DNA from: Cellulosimicrobium funkei
Lineage (GTDB): Bacteria; Actinomycetota; Actinomycetes; Actinomycetales; Cellulomonadaceae
Length of the DNA: 64,000 nucleotides
Assembly (NCBI RefSeq): GCF_004519295.1
Contig: NZ_SOZH01000004.1
Location: forward strand, 248,001-312,000
Direction of reading: 5' to 3'
Part shown: positions 32,680 to 41,937 of the stretch, piece by piece
Numbering within the stretch: the stretch's first letter is position 1
How the letters are laid out: each line of letters starts with the position of its first letter
Program-made: the position numbers and the translations under genes
Notes under the pieces: generated by a model
What the model was told of the DNA's origin: nothing
Databases searched by the model: none
What the model saw: only the letters and a program-made list of their open reading frames with translations

Positions 32680-33542
32680 TGGCGGCCCCGCAGGCCGAGG
32701 TCCTCGTGGCCGGGCCGGCGTCGTGGAACCTCCTCGTCCAGCTCGACGAGCTGCCCGCTCCCACGCCCCACACCGTGTTCGCGCGGTCGCACCGGCACAC
32801 GGTCGGCGGCACGTCCGCGGGCAAGGCGCTCAACCTCGCGCGCCTCGGCCGGTCGGTGCTCCTGCGCACCGTGCTCGGGGCGGACGACGACGGCGCGCGC
32901 GTCCGGTCCCTTCTCGAGAGCGCGGGCGTGCGGGTGCTCGCGGAGCCCTCGCCCGACGGCCGCACCGAGAGCCACCTCAACCTCATGGACGACGGCGGCG
33001 GCCGCGTCTCGGTCTACCTGCGCGCACCGGGCGAGGTCCCGGCCCAGGGCGAGGCGTGGGACGCCACGGTCGCCGCGCTCGACGTGGCGCGGGCCGTCGT
33101 CGTCGACCTGGCACTGCCCGCCCTCCCGGTGCTCGACCTCGCGGTGGCCCGAGGCCGCGACGTCTGGGTCGACCTGCACGACTACGACGGCGAGTCCGCC
33201 TTCCACCGGCCCTGGGTCGACGCGGGCACGCACGTGTTCCTCAGCGGGGACCGGCTCGACGACTGGCGCGGTTTCATGGCCGCCCGGGTCGCGGCGGGCG
33301 CGCGCCTGGTGGTCTGCACGCACGGCTCGCGCGGCGCGGTCGCGCTCACGCCGGAGGGCGGCTTCGTCGAGGTCCCGGCACAGCCCGTGCCGCACGTCGT
33401 CGACACGAACGGCGCCGGCGACGGCTTCTTCGCCGGGTTCCTCGACGCGCACCTGCGCGGTGCAGGCGTCGAGGAGGCGATGCGGGCGGGCGCCCGGCAC
33501 GCCGCCCTCGTCGTGCAGAGCCCGGACCTCGCCCCGGCCTGA
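32679..33542 (+). CDS. PfkB-family carbohydrate kinase
   Basis: A 287-residue ribokinase-fold enzyme. Signature 1: HTVGGTSAGKALNLARLGRSVLLRTVLGADDDGARVRSLLESAGVR. Signature 2: VVDTNGAGDGFFAGFLDAHLRGAG, with the catalytic Asp in NGAGDG. ATP-dependent phosphorylation of a sugar or nucleoside is expected. The first strand (EVLVAGPASWNLLVQLDEL) is normal. The ATG at 32679 overlaps the preceding stop (TGATG), so the two genes are coupled. The substrate cannot be named. A strong bidirectional hairpin follows. Confidence 0.9.
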   Translation: MAAPQAEVLVAGPASWNLLVQLDELPAPTPHTVFARSHRHTVGGTSAGKALNLARLGRSVLLRTVLGADDDGARVRSLLESAGVRVLAEPSPDGRTESHLNLMDDGGGRVSVYLRAPGEVPAQGEAWDATVAALDVARAVVVDLALPALPVLDLAVARGRDVWVDLHDYDGESAFHRPWVDAGTHVFLSGDRLDDWRGFMAARVAAGARLVVCTHGSRGAVALTPEGGFVEVPAQPVPHVVDTNGAGDGFFAGFLDAHLRGAGVEEAMRAGARHAALVVQSPDLAPA

Positions 33543-33627
33543 CCAGTCCTGACGACCCGACCCCTCGCCTGCCCCGCCCCGGCGCCGACCCCGGCCCGCC
33601 GCCCACGCCCCGCCCCCGCCCACCCGG

Positions 33628-33683
33628 CGAGCACGGGGTCGGCGACCGGATCGGGCGGGTTCCGGTCGGTAACCCCGTGCTCG
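33628..33683. terminator. bidirectional terminator hairpin
   Basis: CGAGCACGGGGT (33628-33639) pairs with ACCCCGTGCTCG (33672-33683). Inside, GACCGG (33644-33649) pairs with CCGGTC (33662-33667). It separates the convergent PfkB gene and response regulator, whose stop lies at 33728. Confidence 0.85.
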
Positions 33684-33727
33684 GGCGGGCGTCGGGCGCG
33701 TGGTCGGCGGTCGGGTGCAAGGGGCGG

Positions 33728-34471
33728 TCAGGCGAGGCCGGAGTCCCGCGCGACGATCGCCGCCTGCATGCGGGTCGCGACGCCCAGCTTCGCGAGCACG
33801 CGTGAGACGTGCGTCTTGGCCGTGGCCTCGGTGATGTAGAGGTCGGTCGCGATGCCCTGGTTGGACAGGCCGCGGCCGAGCGCCGCGAGCACGTCGACCT
33901 CGCGCGGCGTGAGGTCGGCGAGCCGCGGGTCGGGCCGGTCGTCGACGACGCCCCCGCCGCCCGACGCCGCGGGGTCCCCGGGGCCGTCCGCGCCGCCCGG
34001 GCGCGATCCCGAGTGGGGCCGGGGGGCGGCGTCGGGCACGGGGTCGCGCGCGAACGCGGCGAGGAGCCGGCGGGTGACCTCGGGTGCGAGGACGCCGTCT
34101 CCGTCGGCGACGCGCCGCACGGCGTCGATGAGCGCGGCGGGCTCGGCGGACTTGAGCAGGAACCCCGCGGCCCCGGCGCGCAGCGCCCCGTCCACGTACT
34201 CGTCGAGGTCGAACGTCGTGAGCACGAGGACCTCGGCGAGGCGCTCGCCGGTGATGACACGCGTCGCCTCGATGCCGTCGACGCCCGGCATCCGCAGGTC
34301 CATGAGCACGACGTCGGGCCGGAGCGCCCGGGCGTTCGTGACCGCGGCGGTGCCGTCCGCGGCCTCGCCGACCACCTCGACGTCGGGCGCGGCGTCGAGC
34401 AGGAGGCGCAGGCCCGCCCGGATGGCGGCGTGGTCGTCGGCGAGGAGCACCCGGACCGGTCGTCGCGTCAC
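33728..34471 (-). CDS. NarL/LuxR-family response regulator
   Basis: A 247-residue regulator. The receiver domain (residues 1-120) is VRVLLADDHAAIRAGLRLLLDAAPDV with phospho-acceptor Asp58 in VVLMDLRMPGVDG, Thr in VLTTFD and Lys in GFLLKSAEP. The LuxR HTH is LTPREVDVLAALGRGLSNQGIATDLYITEATAKTHVSRVLAKL. The linker between them is long and Gly/Pro/Asp-rich. GTG 34471 overlaps the kinase stop by GTGA, so the pair is coupled. Targets unknown; similar DesKR or LiaRS systems sense envelope or membrane state. Confidence 0.93.
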   Translation of the reverse strand: MTRRPVRVLLADDHAAIRAGLRLLLDAAPDVEVVGEAADGTAAVTNARALRPDVVLMDLRMPGVDGIEATRVITGERLAEVLVLTTFDLDEYVDGALRAGAAGFLLKSAEPAALIDAVRRVADGDGVLAPEVTRRLLAAFARDPVPDAAPRPHSGSRPGGADGPGDPAASGGGGVVDDRPDPRLADLTPREVDVLAALGRGLSNQGIATDLYITEATAKTHVSRVLAKLGVATRMQAAIVARDSGLA

Positions 34472-35844
34472 GCGTCCTGCCTCTCGACGGGCAGCCCGGC
34501 CACGGGGATCTCGGCGCGCACGGACCACCCGCCCGCGGGCAGCGGGCCGGCGCTGCACGTGCCGCCGAGACCGTCGGCGCGCTCACGCATCGTGAGCAGG
34601 CCGGTGCCGGCGCTCAGCGGCGCCTCGACCGTCCCGGAGCCGGGGGCGCCGTCGTCGCGCACCTCCAGCACGACGGCCGCCCCGTGCCGGGAGAGCTCGA
34701 CGACGACCGGGGCGCCGGGCGCGTGCTTGAGCGCGTTCGTCACGGCCTCCTGCGCGATGCGGAACAGCGCCTGGTCCGCCGCCGCGGGCAGGGGCGACGC
34801 GGCGACACCGTCCGGGTCGTGGAGCGTGACGGTCGTCGTCGCGCGTGCGGCGGCGAGGAGCGTGTCGAGTCCGGCGAGGCGGCCGGGGGCGACGACGGCG
34901 TCGGACGCACCGCCGTCCTCGCGTCGCCCCTCCGTGCGCAGCAGCAGGATCATGGACCGCATCTCGTCGAGCGACGCGACGGCGCTCGCGCGCACCTGCT
35001 CGAGCGCGGCGCGGTCCTTCGCGGCGTCGGGCGGGAGGGCGAGCGCGGCGCCGGAGTGGATGGCGATGGTCGACAGGTGCGACGCGATGACGTCGTGCAG
35101 GTCGCGCGCCATCGCGGCCCGCTCCGCGCGGACGGCCTCGTGCCGGTCGAGCTGCGCGATGCGCTCGAGGTCGCTCGCGCGCTGGCGCTCCAGGTCGGCC
35201 GTGCGGGCCGACGCCTCGGCCTCGCGCGCGGCGAGGTCGGCGCGCTCGCTCGCGACCTCGGCGAGCTCGCTCGTGGTGCGCACGTTGGTGGCCCACCACA
35301 TCGGCACGAGGAGCAGCGCGCTGAGCTGGAGCCCCATGTACACGAACTCCCGCACGTCCCGCGTGGCCTCGCCCGCCCCGACGGCGCCCACCGCCACGAC
35401 CGTCGCCGCGACGCCCCAGAGCCACGCGCGCGCCCGGGGCCGCGACCAGAGCGCCGCGGCGTAGAGCAGGTCCCACAGGACGAGCATGAGGGCGAGGCTC
35501 CCGCCCCACCGCAGGTCGACGGCGGTGACGACGACCCCGCCGAGGAGCGCGAGGATCGGGTGCGCGCGCTTGACGAGGATGAGGAGGCACCCGACGCCGA
35601 GCAGCGCGACGCGCCACCAGGCGTGCGGGGGTTCCACGACGAACGACGCGCGGACGATGCCGACGAGCCCGACCTCGAGCAGCACCCACCCGAGGACGAA
35701 CGTCGTCACGGCGGAGAACAGGTCGTTGCGCCGGTCCTCGATGCGCCACACTCCGCGGAGGGAACCGGTCAGCGCGCGCCAGCGCCCCGCCCGCCCGGGC
35801 GCGGTGGCGCGCGCGTCCTGCGTCCCGCCGTCGTGCGTGCTCAC
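34468..35844 (-). CDS. sensor histidine kinase (HisKA_3 type)
   Basis: A 458-residue kinase with five or six N-terminal membrane helices (residues 43-190), a coiled coil (192-235, SELAEVASERADLAAREAEA), the HisKA_3 dimerisation box with His250 in MARDLHDVIASHLSTIAIHSG, and an HATPase with FRIAQEAVTNALKHAPGAP, VRDDGAPGSG and TGLLTMRERADGLGG. It phosphorylates the response regulator encoded downstream. Most of the sensing mass is in the membrane, so the signal is probably membrane-borne (inference from topology). Confidence 0.93.
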   Translation of the reverse strand: MSTHDGGTQDARATAPGRAGRWRALTGSLRGVWRIEDRRNDLFSAVTTFVLGWVLLEVGLVGIVRASFVVEPPHAWWRVALLGVGCLLILVKRAHPILALLGGVVVTAVDLRWGGSLALMLVLWDLLYAAALWSRPRARAWLWGVAATVVAVGAVGAGEATRDVREFVYMGLQLSALLLVPMWWATNVRTTSELAEVASERADLAAREAEASARTADLERQRASDLERIAQLDRHEAVRAERAAMARDLHDVIASHLSTIAIHSGAALALPPDAAKDRAALEQVRASAVASLDEMRSMILLLRTEGRREDGGASDAVVAPGRLAGLDTLLAAARATTTVTLHDPDGVAASPLPAAADQALFRIAQEAVTNALKHAPGAPVVVELSRHGAAVVLEVRDDGAPGSGTVEAPLSAGTGLLTMRERADGLGGTCSAGPLPAGGWSVRAEIPVAGLPVERQDA

Positions 35845-36014
35845 GCCCCCATCCCAGCACAGCCCGCCGGGCAGCGGATCGGTCGAACGGTGTACGACGC
35901 CCGCGCCCGCTCCCCGGAACTGCGCCCGTCTCGCTCCTCCGCGGCCCGCGGTGCGGCGCGCGGGTCGGTCGTTCGCCGGACGACGCGCGCGCGCCCGGAC
36001 GGGAGGCTCGGGCC

Positions 36015-36932
36015 ATGGACCTCCCCCTCGACCTCGACGCCGTCGGCGGTCCGGGCCTCGGCCTGGCCGCGATGGCCGGCGTGCTCGTCGTGCTGGCGCT
36101 CATCGACTCCACGAGCTTCGGCACGCTGCTCATCCCCGTGTGGCTCCTGCTCGCGCCCGGGCGGCTACGTGCGGGGCGCGTGCTCGTGTACCTCGGCACG
36201 GTGGCGGGGTTCTACCTCGCCGTCGGGATCGTCGTGCTGCTCGGCGCGGGCGCGTTCCTCGACCGGTTCGGCGACGCGCTCGACACGCGAGCCGCCGCGA
36301 TCGTGCAGCTGCTCCTGGGCATCGGGCTCTTCGCGCTGAGCTTCCGGTTCGACAGCAAGCGCGCGGCGCGCAAGGCCGCGCAGTCCGACGCCGCCCCGTT
36401 CGGTGCCACCCCGTCCGCCGCCGGCCGGGCCGACGCCGTGGGGGCCAGCCCGTGGACCGGTGCCGGTGCCGGTGCCGAGACTGCCGGGCCGGGGGCGCCG
36501 TCGTCGCCCCCGCGCCCGGGGAGGCTCTCGCGGTGGCGCGAGCGTGCGCTCGGGATCGAGGCGGACGCCGTCGGGACCGGGGTGGTCCGGACGCGCTCGT
36601 CGGTGCTGCCGCTCATGGGGCTGGCCCTCGGGGCCGTCGCGATCGAGGTGGGGACGATGCTGCCGTACCTCGCCGCGATCGGGATCGTCACGACGTCGGA
36701 CGTCGGCTGGCCCGGGAACGCTGCGATCCTCGCCGCGTACTGCGTCGTCATGGTCGCGCCCGCGCTCCTGCTGCTGCTCGGCCGGCTCGTCGCGGCGCGT
36801 GCGGTCGACCCGGTGCTGCACCGTCTCGACCGGTGGCTCACGAAGAACGCGACGGACATGACGGGCTGGGTGCTCGGGGCGCTGGGCGTGCTGCTCGCGC
36901 TCAACGCGTTCGGGCGCCTCGGCTGGGCCTGA
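36015..36932 (+). CDS. GAP (Sap/LysE-like) family membrane protein
   Basis: A 305-residue polytopic protein with about six helices arranged as three plus three, split by a long hydrophilic loop (residues 118-190) rich in Ala, Pro and Gly. It starts LAAMAGVLVVLALIDSTSFGTLLIPVWLLL and carries the GAP-family PLMGLALGAVAIEVGTMLPYLAAIGIV in the second half. GAP proteins (mycobacterial Sap) take part in moving glycopeptidolipids or sulfolipids across the membrane; others are small-substrate exporters. Divergent from the two-component system, 170 bases away. A regulatory link is possible but not shown. Confidence 0.82.
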   Translation: MDLPLDLDAVGGPGLGLAAMAGVLVVLALIDSTSFGTLLIPVWLLLAPGRLRAGRVLVYLGTVAGFYLAVGIVVLLGAGAFLDRFGDALDTRAAAIVQLLLGIGLFALSFRFDSKRAARKAAQSDAAPFGATPSAAGRADAVGASPWTGAGAGAETAGPGAPSSPPRPGRLSRWRERALGIEADAVGTGVVRTRSSVLPLMGLALGAVAIEVGTMLPYLAAIGIVTTSDVGWPGNAAILAAYCVVMVAPALLLLLGRLVAARAVDPVLHRLDRWLTKNATDMTGWVLGALGVLLALNAFGRLGWA

Positions 36933-36957
36933 CCGGCCCCGGTTCTGTCGGCCGGCT

Positions 36958-37019
36958 CGCCGACCATGCGGCTGTGGCCCGCCCGGAGGTCCGGACGGGC
37001 CACGGCCGCATGGTCGGCG
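36958..37019. terminator. long bidirectional terminator hairpin
   Basis: Positions 36958-36981 pair with 36996-37019 over 24 bp with a single T-G wobble pair and a 14-base loop. It separates the convergent GAP gene (36932) and flotillin gene (37027). Confidence 0.85.
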
Positions 37020-37026
37020 GGGTGGG

Positions 37027-38496
37027 TCAGTGCGACGTGCCGTTGGTCGGCGCGTCGCCCGAGCCCGCGAGCTGCGTGCCCGCGAGGTTGGCGATGAGCT
37101 GGTTGATGTCGACGCCGGTGAGCTGCTTGATGACGCCCTGGCCCTCGCCTAGGACGGACGCGACGTTCTTCGTGAGCGCGGACGCGCCGTCGGTCGAGAC
37201 GACGGTCATGCCCTGGATGTTGCCGATCGGCTCGGCCGCGGCGCGCACGATCTCGGGCAGGCGCTCGATGAGCTCCTGGACGAGCGCCGCCTCGCCGTAC
37301 TTCTGGAGCGCGTCGGCCTTGGCGTCGGTCGCCGCCGCCTCGGCGCGACCCTCGGCCTCGATCGCCGCGGCGCGGGCCTCACCCTCGGCCCGGATACCGG
37401 CCGCGAGGGCGACCTGGCGGTCGCGCTCGGCCTCACCGGCACGACGCACGGCCTGCGCGGACGCCTCGGCGTCCTGGATGGCCGCGGTCTTGTTCGCCTC
37501 GGCGATGACGGTGCGCTTGTACGCGTCGGCCTCGGTGGCGGCGTTCGCGGCGTCACGACGCGCGTTGGCCTCCTGGACCTCCGCGTACGCCTTGGCCTCG
37601 GCGGGCTTGCGGACCTCGATGTCGAGGCGCTCCTGCGTCACGCGCGCCTGCTCGGCGAGCGCCTCGCGCTCCTGCTGCGCGACGAGGCGGTCCTGCTCGG
37701 CGCGCGCGAGCTGGCCCGAGGCCTCGGCCTCGGCGTTGGCGCGGTCGGTGTCGGCCTTGATCGCGGCGCGCTTGAGGTCGAGGGCCTTCTGGCGCTCGGC
37801 GATCTGCTCGGCCGCCTCGATGACGGCGAACTCCGACGCGCGCTGGGCCTCGGCCTCGGAGACCTCGGCGACCTGGCGGGCGCGGGCCGACTCGGCGCGC
37901 CCGAGGTTCGCGAGGTAGTCCGACCCGGGCGTCGAGATGTCGGAGATGTTGAGCAGGTCGACCTGGAGGCCCTGCTCCGAGAGGTCGGCCTTCGTGGACT
38001 CGACGACGCGGTCGGACAGGCCCTTGCGGTCGGAGATGATCTGCTCGATCGTCATGTCGCCGACGATGGAGCGCAGCGAGCCCTCGAGGGACTCCTTGAT
38101 GATCTCGGTGAGGGTGCCCTGCTGGGAGAGGAAGCGCTGGGCCGCGCGGCGCACGCCCTCCTCGTCGCCCCGCACCTTGAAGTTGATCGACGCCTTGATG
38201 GCGATCTTGATGCGGTTCTTGTCCACGCCCTCGACCGTGATGCCGATCTGGCGCTGCTCGAGCGAGATGGAGAAGCCCTGCTGGAGGATCGGCCAGACGA
38301 ACGTGCGGCCGCCGACGACGACCTTCTGCCCGCTGCCCCCGGCCTCCTTGCGGCCCGCGCCGCGGCCGACGATGACCAGGGCCTCGTTCGGCGGGACGCG
38401 GCGGATGCGCTTGCTGATGAAGATGACCACCGCGAAGAACGCGATGACCAGGGCGACGATCGCCAGGGTCGTGATGAGGTTCGTGTCGTCGAACAT
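37027..38496 (-). CDS. flotillin-like SPFH-domain protein
   Basis: A 489-residue protein. It has one N-terminal membrane helix (residues 7-28), the SPFH domain (GQKVVVGGRTFVWPILQQGFSISLEQRQIGITVEGVDKNRIKIAIKASINFKV), then a long coiled coil full of AEA motifs (about 200-400), and a C-terminal Gly/Ala region (LTGVDINQLIANLAGTQL). Flotillins assemble into large membrane cages and organise functional microdomains. The next gene upstream on the same strand is an NfeD-like protein, the classic partner. The stop is close to a strong hairpin. Confidence 0.93.
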   Translation of the reverse strand: MFDDTNLITTLAIVALVIAFFAVVIFISKRIRRVPPNEALVIVGRGAGRKEAGGSGQKVVVGGRTFVWPILQQGFSISLEQRQIGITVEGVDKNRIKIAIKASINFKVRGDEEGVRRAAQRFLSQQGTLTEIIKESLEGSLRSIVGDMTIEQIISDRKGLSDRVVESTKADLSEQGLQVDLLNISDISTPGSDYLANLGRAESARARQVAEVSEAEAQRASEFAVIEAAEQIAERQKALDLKRAAIKADTDRANAEAEASGQLARAEQDRLVAQQEREALAEQARVTQERLDIEVRKPAEAKAYAEVQEANARRDAANAATEADAYKRTVIAEANKTAAIQDAEASAQAVRRAGEAERDRQVALAAGIRAEGEARAAAIEAEGRAEAAATDAKADALQKYGEAALVQELIERLPEIVRAAAEPIGNIQGMTVVSTDGASALTKNVASVLGEGQGVIKQLTGVDINQLIANLAGTQLAGSGDAPTNGTSH

Positions 38497-38616
38497 GGTC
38501 CGCGCCGGGGCGCGTCTCCTTCCGTGGGTGCGGGCAGGTCAGGACGTGCGGCAGTCGTGCGGGTGCGCGGCACCCACGGGACGACGCGCGGGGCGTCGTG
38601 GTCGGTCCGTCGGACC

Positions 38617-39087
38617 TCAGTCGTTGGGGTAGTGCCGCTGGACGCGCACGCGGCTCCCGGACTGCTCGAGCACGACGACGCGCGCGCCCTCCGGGATCGG
38701 TTCGTCGGACCACGCGAGGCGGCGCTCGAGCTCGTGCGCCGCGTCGAGCGAGACCTCGCCGCGCGCGGGGTCGATCGCGGTGGTCGCGGTGCCCTGGACG
38801 CCCACGAGGGACACGGGGACGCCGTCCTCCGACGCGCGCAGGTTCTTGACCAGCAGCTGGACGAGGACCATGACGACGAGCGCCACGACGAGGGACCCGA
38901 CGTACGCGAGCCAGGTCGGCAGGTCGTTGGAGGCCACGATCACGCCGACGGCGCCGAACACCACGCCACCGACGCCGAGCGTCGTCCCGGACACCGCGCC
39001 GTCACCCAGGTCGACGATCTCGCCGACGAGCAGCGAGAGGAGCAGGAGGGCGAGTCCGGCGATGCCGATGACGATGAACGCGATCAT
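38617..39087 (-). CDS. NfeD-like membrane protein, flotillin partner
   Basis: A 156-residue protein with three to four membrane helices (residues 1-80, IAFIVIGIAGLALLLLSLLVGEIVDLG and GSLVVALVVMVLVQLLVKNL) and a C-terminal OB-fold (VSLVGVQGTATTAIDPARGEVSL, then EGARVVVLEQSGSRVRVQR). This is the short-NfeD layout found with flotillin. ATG 39087 is the start of the first helix; upstream in-frame codons to 39222 give a hydrophilic Arg-rich extension of unlikely origin. The 120-base gap to flotillin holds a small hairpin (38604-38616). Confidence 0.85.
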   Translation of the reverse strand: MIAFIVIGIAGLALLLLSLLVGEIVDLGDGAVSGTTLGVGGVVFGAVGVIVASNDLPTWLAYVGSLVVALVVMVLVQLLVKNLRASEDGVPVSLVGVQGTATTAIDPARGEVSLDAAHELERRLAWSDEPIPEGARVVVLEQSGSRVRVQRHYPND

Positions 39088-39212
39088 GCGAGGTCCCCTC
39101 GGACGGGTGGCCACGGCGCGGGAGTGGCGTGTGGAGTTGTCGTGAACGTACGCACACCTTACCGTGACCCGACCGTGCCGTGGGGCGATCCGGGGGTACG
39201 TCACATGGGGAG

Positions 39213-39231
39213 GACTCCCCACGGGGGAGTC
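39213..39231 (-). terminator. short terminator hairpin after the APH-like gene
   Basis: GACTCCCC (39213-39220) and GGGGAGTC (39224-39231) form an 8-bp stem with a 3-base loop, immediately after the stop of the phosphotransferase gene at 39232. Confidence 0.7.
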
Positions 39232-40251
39232 TCAGACGCCCAGCTCGTCCAGCATCCGCAGCAGGTTGGCGCGGGCCGTGCCGGCGTACCCCTCGACCCA
39301 GTCGCCCTCGTAGCCCCGCGGCACCACCTCGACCGCGAGGAGGCACGACAGGTAGGTGCGGTACAGGCGCAGGCGCGTCCACGCGGCGGGGTCGCCGCTG
39401 CCGGGCGTGCCGTCGCCGAGGCCCAGGTCGCCGCCCTCGGCGGCGTAGCCCGCGAGGAGGTCCGCGTCGACGGGCCCGGCACCGAGCTGGTCGGCGCCCG
39501 CGAGCTCGAACAGCGGGTCGCCCCAGAGCGACCGCTCGGCGTCGAGCACGCCGACGATCCGCGGGGTGTCCGGCGCGAGCAGCACGTTCCCCGGCCACAG
39601 GTCCGCGTGCACGAGCCGGGGGACCTCGACGCGGGCGAGGACCTCGCGGTGCCGGGCGACGGCGTCGCGCACCCGGGCCTCCGGGAGCTCGACCCCCCAC
39701 GTGCGCGCGTCGTCGAGCACGGCGTCGACCATGCGCACGACCGCGTCGGGCCAGGTCGCCGCGGCGAGGTCCGACGCGGGGGCCGGGTAGCCGAACCGGT
39801 CGCCCGCGATCCGGTGCAGCCGCGCCATGAAGGACCCGAGCCCGCGGCGGACGGCGGCGGACTCCGCCGCGTCGGCCTCGCGCGCGCTCCACAGGGTCCC
39901 GTCGAGGAACGTCACGACGAGCGCGTCGCCGTCCACGTGCTCGCGCGTCAGGTCGGCGTGCAGCACCTGCGGGACGGGCAGGCCCGCGGCGTGGGCGGCC
40001 CGGTAGGCCGCCGCCTCGGTGCCGGGGATGCCGTGCTCGTAGCGCAGGAGCCGGGACGTGTCGGCGCCCGTGACCTTGACGACGACGCGGCCCGGGACGT
40101 CGTCGGGCGTCGCGCCGGGCCGCGGGGCGAGGTCGACCGCGAAGACGCTCGCGAACATCCCGCCGCTCAGCGGCTCGGACCGCAGCGCCTCGCCGAGCGG
40201 CGCCACGAGCGCCGCGAGCTGGTCGTCCGTGACCGTCGTCCTGGTGAGCAC
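39232..40251 (-). CDS. aminoglycoside phosphotransferase/fructosamine-kinase-like protein
   Basis: A 339-residue APH-fold kinase. The N-lobe has LSGGMFASVFAVDLAP and RVVVKVTG (ATP Lys). The catalytic loop is RLVHADLWPGNVLLAP with HxDxxxxN, and the metal-binding Asp is in IVGVLDAERSLWGDPLFEL. The C-lobe is helical. The family includes aminoglycoside, choline and fructosamine kinases. GDP-type and substrate residues are not obvious. It lies alone, divergent from nothing close; recQ is 63 bases upstream on the same strand. Antibiotic resistance should not be assumed. Confidence 0.85.
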   Translation of the reverse strand: MLTRTTVTDDQLAALVAPLGEALRSEPLSGGMFASVFAVDLAPRPGATPDDVPGRVVVKVTGADTSRLLRYEHGIPGTEAAAYRAAHAAGLPVPQVLHADLTREHVDGDALVVTFLDGTLWSAREADAAESAAVRRGLGSFMARLHRIAGDRFGYPAPASDLAAATWPDAVVRMVDAVLDDARTWGVELPEARVRDAVARHREVLARVEVPRLVHADLWPGNVLLAPDTPRIVGVLDAERSLWGDPLFELAGADQLGAGPVDADLLAGYAAEGGDLGLGDGTPGSGDPAAWTRLRLYRTYLSCLLAVEVVPRGYEGDWVEGYAGTARANLLRMLDELGV

Positions 40252-40314
40252 GCGGCGATGCTACCGGCCGGGGCGGCGGCGCCGGACGCGCGCCCGCGAC
40301 GGCCACCGGCGGGG

Positions 40315-41937
40315 TCAGGACGCCGTGAGCAGGCCCTGGTCCGTCACCGCGTCGAGGCTCAGGGTCCGGTACCCGTGCGTCTCGAAGAGCACGGTCACGC
40401 GGTCGTCGCCCTCGTAGCCCATGACGGTCCCCTCGCCGAACTCCGGGTGCCGCACCGTCGTGCCCGTCGACCACGGCGCGGACGCGTCGTCGGCGGCCCT
40501 CTCCTCCGCGGTGCCGGCCCAGCAGGTGTCGCAGCGCCCGCACGGCTCGGGCAGCTCCTCGCCGAGGTAGGCGAGCAGGAACTGGCGCCGGCACTGCGGG
40601 GTCTCGGCGTACGCGCGCATCATCTGCAGGCGCGAGTCGTCGACCCGGCGGCGGGCCTCCGCGAGCTCGTGCGCGACGTCGGCCACCGCACCCGGGCGCG
40701 CGTCCTCGCCGGCGAGCGCCCGCGCGTCCTCCACGAGCGCGCGCAGGCGCGCGAGGCGCCGGGGCAGCCGCGCCCGCCCTCCCGGCGACGACGAGCCCGA
40801 CGCCGGACCGCCCCGGCCCAGGGCGCGCGCGACCTCGCGGAGGTCGTCGCGGTCGGGCACGCCGACGGCGAAGTAGCGCTGGAGGCCCAGGTCCTCCGGC
40901 CGGTAGAACAGCACCGCGACGGCGGGCTCGCCGTCGCGGCCCGCGCGGCCGACCTCCTGGTAGTAGGAGTCCGGGGAACCGGGGACGTCGGCGTGCACGA
41001 CGAACCGCACGTCCGGCTTGTCGATGCCCATGCCGAACGCGGACGTCGCGACGACGACGTCCACCTCGTCGTCCGTGAACCGCCGCTGGGCCTCGTCGCG
41101 CTCGGCCCGCCGCAGCCCGCCGTGGTAGGCCGCGGTGCGCAGGCCCGCCTCCGCGAGCGCGTCGGCGACCTCGGCCGTGCGGCGTCGCGTGCCGACGTAG
41201 ACGATCCCGACGCCGTGCTCGGCCTCCGCGCGGACGCGTTCGACGACCGCGCGGTCCTTGTCCGCCGCCTCGACGGTGCGCACGACCTCCAGCGCGATCC
41301 CCGGGCGGGCGAACCCGCGGACGATCACCGCGGCGTCGCGCAGGTGCAGGCGCTCGGCGACGTCCTCGCGCACGGGCGGGGACGCCGTCGCGGTGAGCGC
41401 GAGCACGGGCGGTCGCGGGTCGAGCGTGTCGAGGCGCTCGCCCACCCGGAGGTACTCGGGCCGGAAGTCGTGCCCCCAGGTCGAGACGCAGTGCGCCTCG
41501 TCGACCGCGACGAGGCTGGGCCGGGCCGCGCGGACGGCGTCGAGCACCTCCTCGTTGGCGAGCTGCTCGGGCGAGAGGAAGAGAAACTCCAGCTCGCCCG
41601 CCGCGGCGGCCTCGAGCGCGGCGCGGCGCTCGGCCGCGGGCACGGCCGAGCTCACGGCGGCGGCCCGCGCGTCGTCGTCGCCGAGCTCGAGGAGGGAGCG
41701 CACCTGGTCCTGCTGGAGCGCGATGAGCGGCGAGACGACGAGCGTCGGCCCGGGCAGCTCGAGACCGGGGAGCTGGTAGACCGCGGACTTGCCGGCCCCC
41801 GTGGGCAGCACGAGCAGGACGTCGCGGCCGTCGAGGAGCGCGGTGATCGCCTCGCGCTGCCCGGGGCGCAGGTCGCGGTAGCCGAAGACCTCCCGGGCGG
41901 TGTCGCGGACGTCGGCGAGGGTGGGCTCGTCGGTCAC
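40315..41937 (-). CDS. recQ: RecQ-family ATP-dependent DNA helicase
   Basis: A 540-residue SF2 3'-5' helicase. Motif I is LPTGAGKSAVYQLPG, motif II AVDEAHCVSTWGHDFRPEY, then ALTATAS, ATSAFGMGIDKPDVRFVVH and YYQEVGRAGRDGEPA (motif VI). The RecQ zinc-binding cysteines are present in CRRQFLLAYLGEELPEPCGRCDTC. No HRDC domain, so it is the short RecQ form; the last 50 residues form a beta-rich end. GTG 41937 overlaps the poxB stop by GTGA. Coupling of a helicase with a metabolic enzyme is unusual and probably reflects compaction only. It acts in recombination and fork repair. Confidence 0.93.
   Translation of the reverse strand: MTDEPTLADVRDTAREVFGYRDLRPGQREAITALLDGRDVLLVLPTGAGKSAVYQLPGLELPGPTLVVSPLIALQQDQVRSLLELGDDDARAAAVSSAVPAAERRAALEAAAAGELEFLFLSPEQLANEEVLDAVRAARPSLVAVDEAHCVSTWGHDFRPEYLRVGERLDTLDPRPPVLALTATASPPVREDVAERLHLRDAAVIVRGFARPGIALEVVRTVEAADKDRAVVERVRAEAEHGVGIVYVGTRRRTAEVADALAEAGLRTAAYHGGLRRAERDEAQRRFTDDEVDVVVATSAFGMGIDKPDVRFVVHADVPGSPDSYYQEVGRAGRDGEPAVAVLFYRPEDLGLQRYFAVGVPDRDDLREVARALGRGGPASGSSSPGGRARLPRRLARLRALVEDARALAGEDARPGAVADVAHELAEARRRVDDSRLQMMRAYAETPQCRRQFLLAYLGEELPEPCGRCDTCWAGTAEERAADDASAPWSTGTTVRHPEFGEGTVMGYEGDDRVTVLFETHGYRTLSLDAVTDQGLLTAS

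Noticed and set aside
39232-40251. Aminoglycoside resistance gene
   Set aside because: Only the general APH kinase fold is shown; no antibiotic-specific residues or resistance context, so the call stays generic.
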